A stretch of 64,000 nt of DNA. Source: a virus. The notes under the pieces were generated by a model that saw only the letters and a list, made by a program, of their open reading frames with translations, was not told where the DNA came from and ran no database searches. The DNA is taken from the IMG/VR virus record IMGVR_UViG_3300024999_000055, positions 1 through 64,000 of that record, one strand, 5' to 3'. Positions within the stretch are counted from its first letter, which is position 1. Each line of letters opens with the position of its first letter. This document shows, in pieces, positions 49,135-57,104 of this stretch. A program made the translations under genes and the position numbers.

Positions 49135-49596
49135 TTAATTCGTACTTCCTATGCCACCTTTACGTTCTTCCTCTGTATTTCCATTATCAGAAACTAAAAA
49201 TGGAATAAAAATACCTTGTGCGATTCTTTCAAATTGTTCAATATGTACTGGTTCATCTGTCATATTATATAAACAAATTCCAATATTCCCATCATTATTT
49301 ATATTGGAAAAATAATCCTGATCTACAATACCTATTGTATTTGCCAACATTAAACCTTTTTTAATTCCAATTGAACTTCTTACGTCAAGTATAAGAACTT
49401 CACCTTCTTGCATGTATGATTTTACATCCGTCCAAATTATTTCTTTTGATTTTGGTTGAATAGTTATAGAAATTGGAGATGAAAAATCATATCCTGCGGA
49501 AATTTTAGTTGCTCTAATGGGAAGTTTAATTTCTACATCTTTGTGCTTTCTGAATGAATCAGATACTACTTCAAAACCTCTAATTTTTGTTTGCAT
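49135..49596 (-). CDS. dut: dUTPase (trimeric type)
   Basis: 153 residues. The five dUTPase motifs appear in order: SAGYDFSSP (motif 1), LDVRSSIGIKKG (2), NTIGIVDQDYF (3), FERIAQGIF (4) and RKGGIGSTN (5, where the usual RGxGGFGSTG is slightly changed). The enzyme hydrolyses dUTP to dUMP, preventing uracil in DNA and feeding thymidylate synthase. Motif 2 has RSSI rather than RSSx-G(L/M), and the motif 5 Phe is Ile, so kinetics may differ. Last gene of the ribonucleotide reductase group. Confidence 0.9.
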   Translation of the reverse strand: MQTKIRGFEVVSDSFRKHKDVEIKLPIRATKISAGYDFSSPISITIQPKSKEIIWTDVKSYMQEGEVLILDVRSSIGIKKGLMLANTIGIVDQDYFSNINNDGNIGICLYNMTDEPVHIEQFERIAQGIFIPFLVSDNGNTEEERKGGIGSTN

Positions 49597-49629
49597 AATA
49601 TTTTATTCTCCTTTTGTTTTTATTATATT

Positions 49630-50292
49630 TTATACTTCTTTCATAATAAATTCATTTAATATATATGGTGTATTTTTTTTATATTTAATATTTAATTCCT
49701 CTATATAATTTTTATTATCTTCAAATACACTTTTATCCAAGAAAGGATATTTCACTGTTCTTATTTGATTCAATCCTTTATCAAATTGAATGGTATACTG
49801 CAAAGATAATAATATATTTTTAATTATTTTTTTTGAAATATTTACACCAAGAGTTTTTAATATGATATTTTTATCAATATCATGTTGCATATATTGAAAA
49901 GGCAATTTCATATCTATATGTACACCATCTATAATATTACATTGCAATATATTTTTTATTTTAAGTGGGAATGTACCATTTGTGTATATTATTATTGGTA
50001 AATTTGTTGTATTTTTAATTTGTTGTATATCATGTAATATATCTACTATATTATTAATTAAATATTCACCACCACTTATAACTATATAATCATAAAGAAA
50101 AGAGTTTAATTTTAATAATTTAACAATTTCTTTAATGTCATAAAAATTATTATGTTTTTTTATTATCAATTCGTCATAATTAATGCAGTTGTAACATTTT
50201 AAGTTACAACCACACAAACTATGGATTAATAATGTTGGTGAATTATTTATTTCAGATACAGATGTGATAAATTTATTATAATATTTTATCAT
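49630..50292 (-). CDS. nrdG: Anaerobic ribonucleotide reductase activating protein (radical SAM)
   Basis: 220 residues. CGCNLKCYNC carries the CxxxCxxC radical SAM cluster ligands and YIVISGGEYL the GGE-like motif; VHIDMKLPF follows as in NrdG. It makes the glycyl radical on NrdD using S-adenosylmethionine. Longer than most NrdGs (about 155-175), with an extra C-terminal region. ATG 50292 directly follows the nrdD stop, so the pair is coupled. Confidence 0.9.
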   Translation of the reverse strand: MIKYYNKFITSVSEINNSPTLLIHSLCGCNLKCYNCINYDELIIKKHNNFYDIKEIVKLLKLNSFLYDYIVISGGEYLINNIVDILHDIQQIKNTTNLPIIIYTNGTFPLKIKNILQCNIIDGVHIDMKLPFQYMQHDIDKNIILKTLGVNISKKIIKNILLSLQYTIQFDKGLNQIRTVKYPFLDKSVFEDNKNYIEELNIKYKKNTPYILNEFIMKEV

Positions 50293-52221
50293 TTATAAAT
50301 CTAATTCCGTAAATTTTTTTCTTATATTCCAATCATATCTTCTTGCTTTACTCCAAAAATTATATTTCCCTTCATATATTTTAGATTTATTTAATTTTAT
50401 ATTTTTTCTAGAAATCATTTTAACATATCCTATAACTCTTGAAAAAGTAGCTATATCATCACTACCACATACATTGCATTTTTCAATATTTTTACCGTCA
50501 GTTGCTTTAAATTTTTGTCCACAATTCATACAACTTGTTAATGTTGGTGTAAAAGTAATATAGTTAATTGGTTTATCAAATAATTTATTTAAATACTTTG
50601 CTAATTTTAATGGTTCAATTTTTGATTCGATAAAATGGTGTAGAATTGAACCACTTGTTGCATAACCTTGGTATTCTGCTGCGTTTTCTATTTGTTGAGT
50701 AAAATCTTCTTCACTAAATGGCAACATACATCCAGAAGTTAAATATATATCTTTACCAATTCCTTGAACAAATATTTTTCTATTATTTTCTTTTGCCCAT
50801 TTTAGATCATTTCTGGCTAATTTAATACCAGCATTTTCTGCTGGTGCATATTCGATCCCACAAGCAACTTTATCTCTTACAATAAATTCATTTACAATTT
50901 CTGTAATATATTGCATTATTTCATGAGCAAATAATTTACCTTCTGTATTTTTAAGTCCATCTTCATATCCTATATTAATCAATGCTTCATGCATACCAGT
51001 AACCGCAAATACATTAAAATAATTTTTTAAATCTTCATTAAATGAGAAAAACGTAGGGAATAAATCTTTATTTTGTTCAATAAATTTTCTTTTAGCCATA
51101 TGCCCTTCTTGCATTATTTCAAAATATTCACGAATTTTTGATTTTAATAATTCTTTATCATGCCCAAACTCAATGAATACTCTATTTAAGTTTAAATTAA
51201 GAACTTGAATAGCACCTGTATTGCCAATTGATGAACCAAATATTCCTCCTCCTACTTTTGATAATAAAGAAAGATCAATTTGTAAGCGACAGCATAGACT
51301 TCTTGATACTTCTGGATCTTTTGGTTTAATATTAGGATTTAGTTTTCTGTAATATTCATTTTTAAAAGGTTTAGTTTTGAAATTTTCAAAATAAACTCCA
51401 CCCCAAGAATACATTTTATTTAATAAATATAAAAACAATTCATTTTCATAGTTAAAATTATCATCAATTTGCACAGTAATTAATGGAAAAGTAAATGGAA
51501 TACCTGCTCTTGTTCCTTCTGCCATTACATCAATAATAGCATTATTAATTCTATCGAAATATTTTGATGGTATTTCTGAATATGTAAAATCACAAACATC
51601 GCCACTAATTATAACTAATTCATCTTTAATTTCTTCTGAAGGTTTCCCAAATTCCATTGTAATATTAGAAAAAGCGCTTTCACTACCAGAACGAAGTGGT
51701 AGGTTTAATTCGTAGATTAAAGATTTAAACATTCTTCTAAGTTGTTTATCTGAATATTTTATATCATTAATTTCTTCATTATATAAATAAGAAGCAGAAA
51801 TTGTTGTCATTTGAGATAACATTACTGCACCTGATACTTGTTGAGACATTAAAACAACTATATTACTAAAATGTCTTAGCAGTACATCTAAACTAGAACA
51901 TGGTTCTGATTCTAACATATTTTTTGCACGACTTGGGATACCTAATGTGGCAATATCTTTACAAGAAACTGATTGACAATATGAACTTAATTGTTTGTCA
52001 TGTATGTATATAACTCCATCTTTATATAAATCAACAAGTTTTTTAGGAAATATTTTTGTCATTAAATATTCTTCTTCAGATTTATTACAAATATTCTTTC
52101 TTAATAAAGGTAAGGAATATACGAAATTACTATTTTCCCTTTTTAAATAATCTGTTTTTATATCATCGTCATTTGCAATAAATTTACTAATTAATTCATT
52201 TGTATTCTTAAACATTCCCAT
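50293..52221 (-). CDS. nrdD: Anaerobic ribonucleoside-triphosphate reductase, class III
   Basis: 642 residues. GYATSGSILHHFI, the active-site region (SRSLCCRLQIDLSLLSKVGG) and GSSIGNTGAIQVLNLNLNR match the class III catalytic barrel. Near the C-terminus CMNCGQ and CNVCGS form the zinc site, then FSRVIGYVKM carries the glycyl radical at Gly598. The enzyme reduces NTPs to dNTPs without oxygen, so the host is an anaerobe. No ATP-cone is evident at the N-terminus, which suggests loss of dATP feedback inhibition. Operon with nrdG and a thioredoxin-like gene. Confidence 0.94.
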   Translation of the reverse strand: MGMFKNTNELISKFIANDDDIKTDYLKRENSNFVYSLPLLRKNICNKSEEEYLMTKIFPKKLVDLYKDGVIYIHDKQLSSYCQSVSCKDIATLGIPSRAKNMLESEPCSSLDVLLRHFSNIVVLMSQQVSGAVMLSQMTTISASYLYNEEINDIKYSDKQLRRMFKSLIYELNLPLRSGSESAFSNITMEFGKPSEEIKDELVIISGDVCDFTYSEIPSKYFDRINNAIIDVMAEGTRAGIPFTFPLITVQIDDNFNYENELFLYLLNKMYSWGGVYFENFKTKPFKNEYYRKLNPNIKPKDPEVSRSLCCRLQIDLSLLSKVGGGIFGSSIGNTGAIQVLNLNLNRVFIEFGHDKELLKSKIREYFEIMQEGHMAKRKFIEQNKDLFPTFFSFNEDLKNYFNVFAVTGMHEALINIGYEDGLKNTEGKLFAHEIMQYITEIVNEFIVRDKVACGIEYAPAENAGIKLARNDLKWAKENNRKIFVQGIGKDIYLTSGCMLPFSEEDFTQQIENAAEYQGYATSGSILHHFIESKIEPLKLAKYLNKLFDKPINYITFTPTLTSCMNCGQKFKATDGKNIEKCNVCGSDDIATFSRVIGYVKMISRKNIKLNKSKIYEGKYNFWSKARRYDWNIRKKFTELDL

Positions 52222-52226
52222 ATATA

Positions 52227-52421
52227 TTATATCTCCTTTACATATTTAATTGCTTCATTGAATTTCATAATTTTTCCATCTACTTGTAACATAGGCATAC
52301 TTAAAAAACCCTTCTCCATCATAATATTTATATCATTACATTCCTTATATGTAACTTGTTTTTGGTCTAATTTTTGTTTTAATATTTTACATTTGGAACA
52401 GTTATTAGAGTAAAGTAATAT
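52227..52421 (-). CDS. Thioredoxin/glutaredoxin-like (NrdH type) protein, non-ATG start
   Basis: 64 residues of the NrdH/glutaredoxin kind: LLYSNNCSKCKILKQKL with the redox pair CSKC, then FLSMPMLQVDGKIMKF, where Met-Pro is the cis-Pro turn (SMPML). It most likely reduces NrdD or serves as its electron donor. AAAAGGAGGG is followed by ATT (52427), CTG (52424) and ATA (52421); none of ATG, GTG or TTG fits, and ATA gives the best N-terminus. The nrdD ribosome binding site lies in its last codons, so it is the first gene of a three-gene reductase set. Confidence 0.75.
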   Translation of the reverse strand: MLLYSNNCSKCKILKQKLDQKQVTYKECNDINIMMEKGFLSMPMLQVDGKIMKFNEAIKYVKEI

Positions 52422-52470
52422 CAGAATAAAACCCTCCTTTTGATAAATTTATTTTAAATTTATTTTAAAA

Positions 52471-52671
52471 CTAACCACTAACTTTGCTTAATTTTTTATT
52501 TAATTTATCTCCTTTCTTCACCTTAATAAACTCTCCATAGTCATTATTCCTATTACAAATCTTCTCCATTCTCATATTATAAAGTTGTTCAGCATCAGGT
52601 TTTGCCAAATATCTAAAACACTCATTAATTTTCACACAACTACTATTTAGACAAAGAGCAATACTAGGCAA
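52471..52671 (-). CDS. Small Cys protein, paralog A
   Basis: 66 residues, TTG start at 52671 after GGTGGTGAG. IALCLNSSCVKINECFRYLA matches the paralog at 52704 (LTLCKNDNCKKAQNCLRFLA): three Cys spaced C-x4-C-x5-C and the following (R/K)P-D. Both precede the reductase genes and may serve metal or redox functions. Unknown family. Confidence 0.65.
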   Translation of the reverse strand: MPSIALCLNSSCVKINECFRYLAKPDAEQLYNMRMEKICNRNNDYGEFIKVKKGDKLNKKLSKVSG

Positions 52672-52703
52672 AATCTCACCACCATTATATTTATTTTATT
52701 ATT

Positions 52704-52874
52704 CTAACATCTTTTCAACATTTTCACCTCTAAATAATACTCATAACCATTATTTTCATCACAATCATCATTTTCATTTATATATTTTTGATATTTGTCT
52801 GGTCTTGCCAGAAACCTAAGACAATTCTGTGCTTTCTTGCAATTATCATTCTTACATAATGTCAAATCACAGAT
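52704..52874 (-). CDS. Small Cys protein, paralog B, probable ATC start
   Basis: 56 residues from ATC 52874, 6 bases after GGAGGTG (aaaatt spacer). LTLCKNDNCKKAQNCLRFLA then RPDKYQKYI aligns with paralog A at 52471. There is no ATG, GTG or TTG in frame after the ribosome binding site other than late ones. The similarity to paralog A supports the frame and start region. Confidence 0.62.
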   Translation of the reverse strand: MCDLTLCKNDNCKKAQNCLRFLARPDKYQKYINENDDCDENNGYEYYLEVKMLKRC

Positions 52875-52915
52875 AATTTTCACCTCCTTTATTTAATACT
52901 TTTTAATTTATATTT

Positions 52916-52944
52916 ATTTTAACATTTTGTTACTCAATTGTCAA
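52916..52944 (-). promoter_or_regulatory. Promoter of the ribonucleotide reductase operon
   Basis: TTGACA (52944-52939), 17-base spacer, TAAAAT (52921-52916), 42 bases before the ATC start at 52874. It would drive both Cys proteins, the thioredoxin-like gene, nrdD, nrdG and dut. Confidence 0.78.
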
Positions 52945-52956
52945 CAATTATTTTTA

Positions 52957-53073
52957 TTATTTCCAAAATAATTCATGAAATATATACATGTCAATCCATC
53001 CAAAAGGGGTTACTAATAAAACTAATAGAAAACTAACAATTAAAAATACTACATTTGATATTATTTTGCCCAA
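52957..53073 (-). CDS. Possible 38-residue membrane peptide
   Basis: From TTG 53073 (or ATT one codon earlier): NVVFLIVSFLLVLLVTPFGW is one strong transmembrane helix, ending MYIFHELFWK. The ribosome binding site is weak, so expression is uncertain; the hydrophobic pattern is the main support. Confidence 0.42.
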   Translation of the reverse strand: MGKIISNVVFLIVSFLLVLLVTPFGWIDMYIFHELFWK

Positions 53074-53089
53074 AATACATCAATCATTT

Positions 53090-53512
53090 CTATTCTTCTT
53101 TCGGTCTACAACAACCACATTCAGGATTATGCCAATCACAACACCATTCACCATTAAAACGCCAATAATTATCTTCACCTAAATAAAAATCATCTTTGTT
53201 ACCAATATAACATTTATTATTTCTTAATAATTCACATTCATAATTTATATACTCACCTTCTGTATATGTACATTTCCCTAATTTTTCTTCATCTTGTACA
53301 TCTACTTTAAAATAATTTCTAAAATTTTCAATAGGATAATCAGTAAAATTTAAGTCTATTTTATCATGCCAATTAACTTCAACCTCTTGTGCATTAAAAG
53401 GAACAAGACTACAATCTGTAGAATTCCCTATGTCATGCATAATTTCGTTTAAATTGCTATAGTTATCATTTATATCTATAATATATAACTCTACTTTGTG
53501 TAACTTTGCCAT
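53090..53512 (-). CDS. Hypothetical 140-residue protein with C-terminal Cys cluster
   Basis: MAKLHKVELYIIDINDNYSN starts a beta-rich domain; the C-terminus FNGEWCCDWHNPECGCCRP has five Cys and a His in 17 residues, likely a zinc site. The same GEWCCDWH-like pattern (W-x-C-x-W) recurs in the small proteins at 53691 and 58183. Related proteins occur in large clostridial phages, function unknown. Confidence 0.7.
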   Translation of the reverse strand: MAKLHKVELYIIDINDNYSNLNEIMHDIGNSTDCSLVPFNAQEVEVNWHDKIDLNFTDYPIENFRNYFKVDVQDEEKLGKCTYTEGEYINYECELLRNNKCYIGNKDDFYLGEDNYWRFNGEWCCDWHNPECGCCRPKEE

Positions 53513-53548
53513 AATAATTCTCCTTTTTATTTTTTTAATAATCTACTA

Positions 53549-53644
53549 TTAAAAACCCCCAGTGTCAAATAATGTATCTTCATTTTTATTTATTATTAAT
53601 CGTTTGGTTATTTTTCTTAATATAGTTTTATTAATATCGTCCAT
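53549..53644 (-). CDS. 31-residue mini-protein
   Basis: ATG 53644 after GAAGGAG; basic helix (LRKITKRLIINKNED) ending FDTGGF. Only the ribosome binding site supports it. Confidence 0.45.
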   Translation of the reverse strand: MDDINKTILRKITKRLIINKNEDTLFDTGGF

Positions 53645-53690
53645 AATTTTCTCCTTCAATGCATTTCATTACAATAATATTTTTATTTAA

Positions 53691-53816
53691 TTATTCCCAT
53701 CCCCAACCACAATGATCAAATGTACATCTCCAATTTTCATAAAAACTAATCCATACCACTTTACTTCCACATACAGGACATCTTTTTTCACCATTAATAA
53801 TTTTAGGTTCTGCCAT
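53691..53816 (-). CDS. 41-residue zinc-finger microprotein
   Basis: ATG 53816 after AAGGAGG. RCPVCGSKVVWISFYENWRC then DHCGWGWE: a compact four-Cys zinc ribbon of the kind often called phage Ogr/Lar-like. Missed by size-limited ORF finders. Confidence 0.62.
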   Translation of the reverse strand: MAEPKIINGEKRCPVCGSKVVWISFYENWRCTFDHCGWGWE

Positions 53817-53830
53817 AATTAAACTCCTCC

Positions 53831-54072
53831 TTAAATTTTATATATCTTCATATTTTCTTCATAATTTATTCTACCCCATAAACATCTAGCAATACTATAA
53901 AGTTTATTATTATGAGTGTCCCTGTCAATTTTCTTATCAATTAAATCAATATATAATTTTTTACATACATTAATTCATTTTTACATTCTGGACATTCAAT
54001 ATTAGTATTCATTAATTGTGCCTTTTGTATAAGTTTCAATATATTATCATTGTGTTCATTTATTGTTTTCAT
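53831..54072 (-). pseudogene. Small gene with a frameshift in an A tract (possible slippery site)
   Basis: ATG 54072 follows GAGGAGG and reads 43 codons (with IECPECKNELMYVKN) to a stop at 53941. The other frame continues (YIDLIDKKIDRDTHNNKLYS and WGRINYEENMKIYK) to 53831. Joining needs one more A in GTAAAAAATTA, or a -1 shift on A-AAA-AAT, which fits the slippery heptamer form. Joined length is about 80 residues. Confidence 0.55.
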
Positions 54073-54073
54073 A

Positions 54074-54220
54074 TTAATTTTCCTCCTCGCAAACGTATAT
54101 AGGATGATACTCTATATTTAAACAATATATACATATATTACATTTATTTTTCTTTTTACAGTTATAACATAAGCAACCTTCGCATTCTATTGGAATATTT
54201 TTATTTATAATATAACTCAT
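54074..54220 (-). CDS. 48-residue Cys-rich microprotein
   Basis: ATG 54220 after AAGGGA. ECEGCLCYNCKKKNKCNICI then YCLN: seven Cys in 21 residues. It probably binds zinc or iron-sulfur; not recognised. It ends just before the next gene. Confidence 0.58.
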   Translation of the reverse strand: MSYIINKNIPIECEGCLCYNCKKKNKCNICIYCLNIEYHPIYVCEEEN

Positions 54221-54226
54221 TATCCC

Positions 54227-54541
54227 TTACAAAAATTCAATAACATCTTTTAAAGCAAAATTTCTTTCTGCACATTTTTCTATATCATAAGCACGAAATA
54301 ACCATTGTTCTTTTGGATGATATTCCGTACTTCCAAACCAAATATCATAAGGGATTACAATTCTATTATTTGTTTCACCTTTATAGTTTTTATATACAAA
54401 TTGTAATATAGGTGTATATTCTGTATTTTTGGGTTCCCAAATTTCATATTCAATACATTCATTTTTATCTCTGCAATTTTCACAATTAAAACCTTTACTT
54501 TTACACCTTAATCCATGATCATACATTGCTTGTGTTGTCAT
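54227..54541 (-). CDS. Hypothetical 104-residue phage protein
   Basis: FNCENCRDKNECIEYEI gives a Cys cluster; EQWLFRAYDIEKCAERNFAL resembles the end of small proteins in clostridial phages that start from a WYL-like fold (Q-W-x-x-x-A-x-D). Role unknown. Confidence 0.65.
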   Translation of the reverse strand: MTTQAMYDHGLRCKSKGFNCENCRDKNECIEYEIWEPKNTEYTPILQFVYKNYKGETNNRIVIPYDIWFGSTEYHPKEQWLFRAYDIEKCAERNFALKDVIEFL

Positions 54542-54557
54542 GTTTTATTTCTCTCCT

Positions 54558-54815
54558 TTAATGTACTATATAATCCAACTCTAATATATATCCTTTAGAT
54601 TTTACTTGTGCTACAATTCCAATTAATTTAACATAATCACCATTAGGTTTAATACTATTTTTATTACAATTAGGTGAAGCAAAATATAATTTATCTACTA
54701 TTTTCGTACTAGATACTTTATATAAATAATAACATTTATTTCCATGTATCCATTGTACTTCATCTCCGGGGTTTAAATCAATATTAGGATATGTGTTTTG
54801 TTTTACTATTAGCAT
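54558..54815 (-). CDS. Hypothetical 85-residue beta-rich protein
   Basis: Start ATG 54815 follows AAGGAG; a longer frame upstream overlaps the next gene. PGDEVQWIHGNKCYYLYKV looks like an SH3-like or OB small barrel. No family recognised. Confidence 0.62.
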   Translation of the reverse strand: MLIVKQNTYPNIDLNPGDEVQWIHGNKCYYLYKVSSTKIVDKLYFASPNCNKNSIKPNGDYVKLIGIVAQVKSKGYILELDYIVH

Positions 54816-54816
54816 G

Positions 54817-55125
54817 TTATTTAATATTCTCCTTATGCTCAATTTTTCTAATAAAAACACCTTTCTCATATATCTCAATTCCTTCTTTAGTCCATATATT
54901 AAAATCCATTTCCATTGTTTTCATATATTCTAATTGTCCTTTATATAGTATTGTTTTCCCATATCTATAAGGAGTGAAATATGAAACAATTTTATCTTTT
55001 GCAATTATAGTTTTTAAATATAATCTTTGCCATGATTGTAGTTTAACATTGTAAAATTTTTCAATAAAAGCAATAGGATTGTTTTGATACTTTTCTTTAA
55101 AATTTAATTTTTCTTTATTTGTCAT
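54817..55125 (-). CDS. Terminase N-terminus-like small protein
   Basis: 102 residues. NNPIAFIEKFYNVKLQSWQR then LYLKTII resembles the adenine-binding start of phage terminase large subunits (xxWQxxxL), and SYFTPYRYGKTILYKGQLEY has a GKT at the place of a Walker A, though the loop (TPYRYGKT) departs from GxxxxGKT. No Walker B or nuclease follows. It may be a stand-alone module derived from a terminase. Ribosome binding site AGAGGT. Confidence 0.62.
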   Translation of the reverse strand: MTNKEKLNFKEKYQNNPIAFIEKFYNVKLQSWQRLYLKTIIAKDKIVSYFTPYRYGKTILYKGQLEYMKTMEMDFNIWTKEGIEIYEKGVFIRKIEHKENIK

Positions 55126-55137
55126 ATTTATTACCTC

Positions 55138-55254
55138 TTAACTTTTTTCGTCATATTCCCATTTTAATCCTAATTCACATTCATTACATATTTCTTTACT
55201 AAATTTATGTTTACAATTACTGCAACTACTATATAGGTTATTATAATCTTTCAT
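55138..55254 (-). CDS. 38-residue Cys microprotein
   Basis: ATG 55254, weak ribosome binding site. YSSCSNCKHKFSKEICNECE: four Cys zinc-ribbon pattern. Confidence 0.52.
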   Translation of the reverse strand: MKDYNNLYSSCSNCKHKFSKEICNECELGLKWEYDEKS

Positions 55255-55276
55255 ATTAAATTGACTTCACTCTAAT

Positions 55277-55528
55277 TTATTTATTATAAGGACATTTATG
55301 TAGTTTACATCCACAAATATCATGTGATATGCATACATTATGTAAAAAAGGATATTCAGGATGATATGTTTTTAAATCATTGAGTACTTGCGAATAACAT
55401 CTAGATATCATGCGCATTCCGCATTCAGAACAATAATAACCTGCATTACCATTTCCTTCTGCTTCTAAATTATAATTAGTAAATTCGTGACAATTTAAAC
55501 AATAATATTCATTATGAATTTTAATCAC
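55277..55528 (-). CDS. Cys-rich zinc protein, GTG or ATT start
   Basis: 83 residues. YYCLNCHEF, YYCSECGMRM, ISHDICGCKLHKCPYN: seven Cys plus His residues indicate one or two zinc sites. GTG 55528 is within the ribosome binding site GAAGGTG; ATT 55519, 6 bases after it, matches the register seen in other genes here. Confidence 0.62.
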   Translation of the reverse strand: MIKIHNEYYCLNCHEFTNYNLEAEGNGNAGYYCSECGMRMISRCYSQVLNDLKTYHPEYPFLHNVCISHDICGCKLHKCPYNK

Positions 55529-55542
55529 CTTCTTTACTTATT

Positions 55543-55872
55543 TTATTTAAATAAATGTTCATGATTACAATATTTCCAATCTAAATTTATATTGTGCATT
55601 AAATTCTTTAAATAATCATCTAATTGCTTATGACTTTTAATAGGTGGTGATATTCTAATATTAGGATTACAAATAAATAACATTGTTCTTCTTAGATATA
55701 ATAAATAATTTAAATGGAATTTATCATCCTTTCTTGCATCTTTATGATGAAAATCAAATATACCAGCACATTCATTATCAAATATAAAACCATTTTTATT
55801 AATTATATTTACTATTTTATCTCCATTCCATTTTTTAAAAGGTGAATTAAGATAATGTCCTATTGGTTTCAT
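55543..55872 (-). CDS. Hypothetical 109-residue protein
   Basis: Start ATG 55872 follows AAAGGAGG; the upstream in-frame ATG is in the spacer. GIFDFHHKDARKDDKFHLNY has an HNH-like FHHxD with nearby His but no second half, so a nuclease call is not supported. Confidence 0.62.
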   Translation of the reverse strand: MKPIGHYLNSPFKKWNGDKIVNIINKNGFIFDNECAGIFDFHHKDARKDDKFHLNYLLYLRRTMLFICNPNIRISPPIKSHKQLDDYLKNLMHNINLDWKYCNHEHLFK

Positions 55873-55908
55873 ATATTCCTCCTTTGAATAATACAAACAA
55901 ACAATTCA

Positions 55909-56094
55909 TTATATCTTTCCTAAATAAGAATAATTAATTAAATATAATTTACTCGTATCTATATAATTAATATGATGTTTAGATTTTAAATACTCAATAA
56001 ATTTATCTTTTGCCTCATCAACATTATTTGCTTTAGTTCTTACACAATGATTCATTATCCATTCTTCATCATAAATACAAACATATTCATCCAT
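55909..56094 (-). CDS. Hypothetical 61-residue protein
   Basis: MDEYVCIYDEEWIMNHCVRT: acidic, beta-alpha-beta sized. VDEAKDKFIEYLKSK is a helix like those in small DUF domains that bind adapters. AAGGAG before the ATG. Confidence 0.6.
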   Translation of the reverse strand: MDEYVCIYDEEWIMNHCVRTKANNVDEAKDKFIEYLKSKHHINYIDTSKLYLINYSYLGKI

Positions 56095-56145
56095 ACAGTT
56101 AATCTCCTTTCTTTATAAAATGAAAGTTTTATCATGATTTAATTA

Positions 56146-56493
56146 CTAGATGTAGTATATAATTAATTTTAATATACAAGATATAGTATTTATAAATTTT
56201 GATACATTGTGGGTGGTTATACATAATTCACTATTTTTATTATCTTGTAAATATTTTTTTATATTCTTATTTATTATTTCTTTATTAGTTTTATAATCAT
56301 CACTTGAATAACAGCAATATGTTATTATTGCCTTCCCACAATTTTCACATGATTTTTCATGTGCTCCTTTATAGCAAGCGACACATTCAGAATTTTCTGC
56401 ACCACATTCACTTTTATCATTATGTTTAAAACATTCTCCATAATAATTTAAATTAACATCTTTTCCACATAAAAAACATTTACTATATTTCAT
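56146..56493 (-). CDS. Hypothetical Cys-rich 115-residue protein
   Basis: Nine Cys in the first 60 residues (KCFLCGKD, CFKHNDKSECG, ECVACYKG, SCENCGKAI) predict two zinc sites, followed by a helical C-terminus with a hydrophobic end (ISCILKLIIYYI). Weak ribosome binding site. Unknown role. Confidence 0.65.
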   Translation of the reverse strand: MKYSKCFLCGKDVNLNYYGECFKHNDKSECGAENSECVACYKGAHEKSCENCGKAIITYCCYSSDDYKTNKEIINKNIKKYLQDNKNSELCITTHNVSKFINTISCILKLIIYYI

Positions 56494-56531
56494 AATATTT
56501 TATCTACTTTTTATTTAATATTACTTAAGTA

Positions 56532-56906
56532 TTACTTAAATCTTTTCTTCATTTCACTACCAACTAATTCACCAACAATATCTTTCAACTCATTCTTAAT
56601 CTCTGTATCTGATAAAATATTAAATTGCTCTTTTACTTCTTTGTATTGTTTAGTTTTAACATATTTCTTACTTAAATCATCAACTAAACTATTTTTAACT
56701 TCTTCCTTGAAATCAGTATCCATAATATCTAACATCATTCTCTTTACTTCATCTTGTAGTTTTTCTTTAAATGATCTACCATAATGTTCATATCTATTAT
56801 TCATAACTTCATTAATTAATTGTTTTGCTGATTCATAAATTATTGCAGATTCTATGTCACTAATATTATCATTATAGTCTAATTCTACTGTGAAATTTAA
56901 TTTTAT
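56532..56906 (-). CDS. Hypothetical helical protein, probable ATA start
   Basis: 124 residues from ATA 56906. KLNFTVELDYNDNISDIESA, then a long helical part (RSFKEKLQDEVKRMMLDIMD, NELKDIVGELVGSEMKKRF). The first ATG (56804) would lose 34 residues that read as good coding sequence. A TGA at 56915-56913 closes the frame upstream, and after it only ATA (56912), ATC (56909) and ATA (56906) lie within reach of GGAG; none is canonical. Confidence 0.6.
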   Translation of the reverse strand: MKLNFTVELDYNDNISDIESAIIYESAKQLINEVMNNRYEHYGRSFKEKLQDEVKRMMLDIMDTDFKEEVKNSLVDDLSKKYVKTKQYKEVKEQFNILSDTEIKNELKDIVGELVGSEMKKRFK

Positions 56907-56912
56907 GATTAT

Positions 56913-57092
56913 TCATCTCCTTTTGTTTATATTATATTTTATATTTCTTAATAATGGACATTCGATCACTTCTTCACGTTCATTGAAATATGTATCAACT
57001 ATTTCTGAAATTTTATTATTGTATAATTTACATCCGTATTCAACCCAATATCTTATCCAAGTTCTAGTAGAATATTCACATTCAAAGCACAT
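56913..57092 (-). CDS. Hypothetical 59-residue protein
   Basis: ATG 57092 after AAGGAG. MCFECEYSTRTWIRYWVEYG: a CxxC start and aromatic-rich; ends one base after the upstream boundary of the next gene. Unknown. Confidence 0.58.
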   Translation of the reverse strand: MCFECEYSTRTWIRYWVEYGCKLYNNKISEIVDTYFNEREEVIECPLLRNIKYNINKRR

Positions 57093-57104
57093 TTTTTATT
57101 CTCC

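Noticed and set aside
55543-55872. HNH nuclease call for the FHHKD protein
   Set aside because: Only half of the motif is seen and there is no second His/Asn part.
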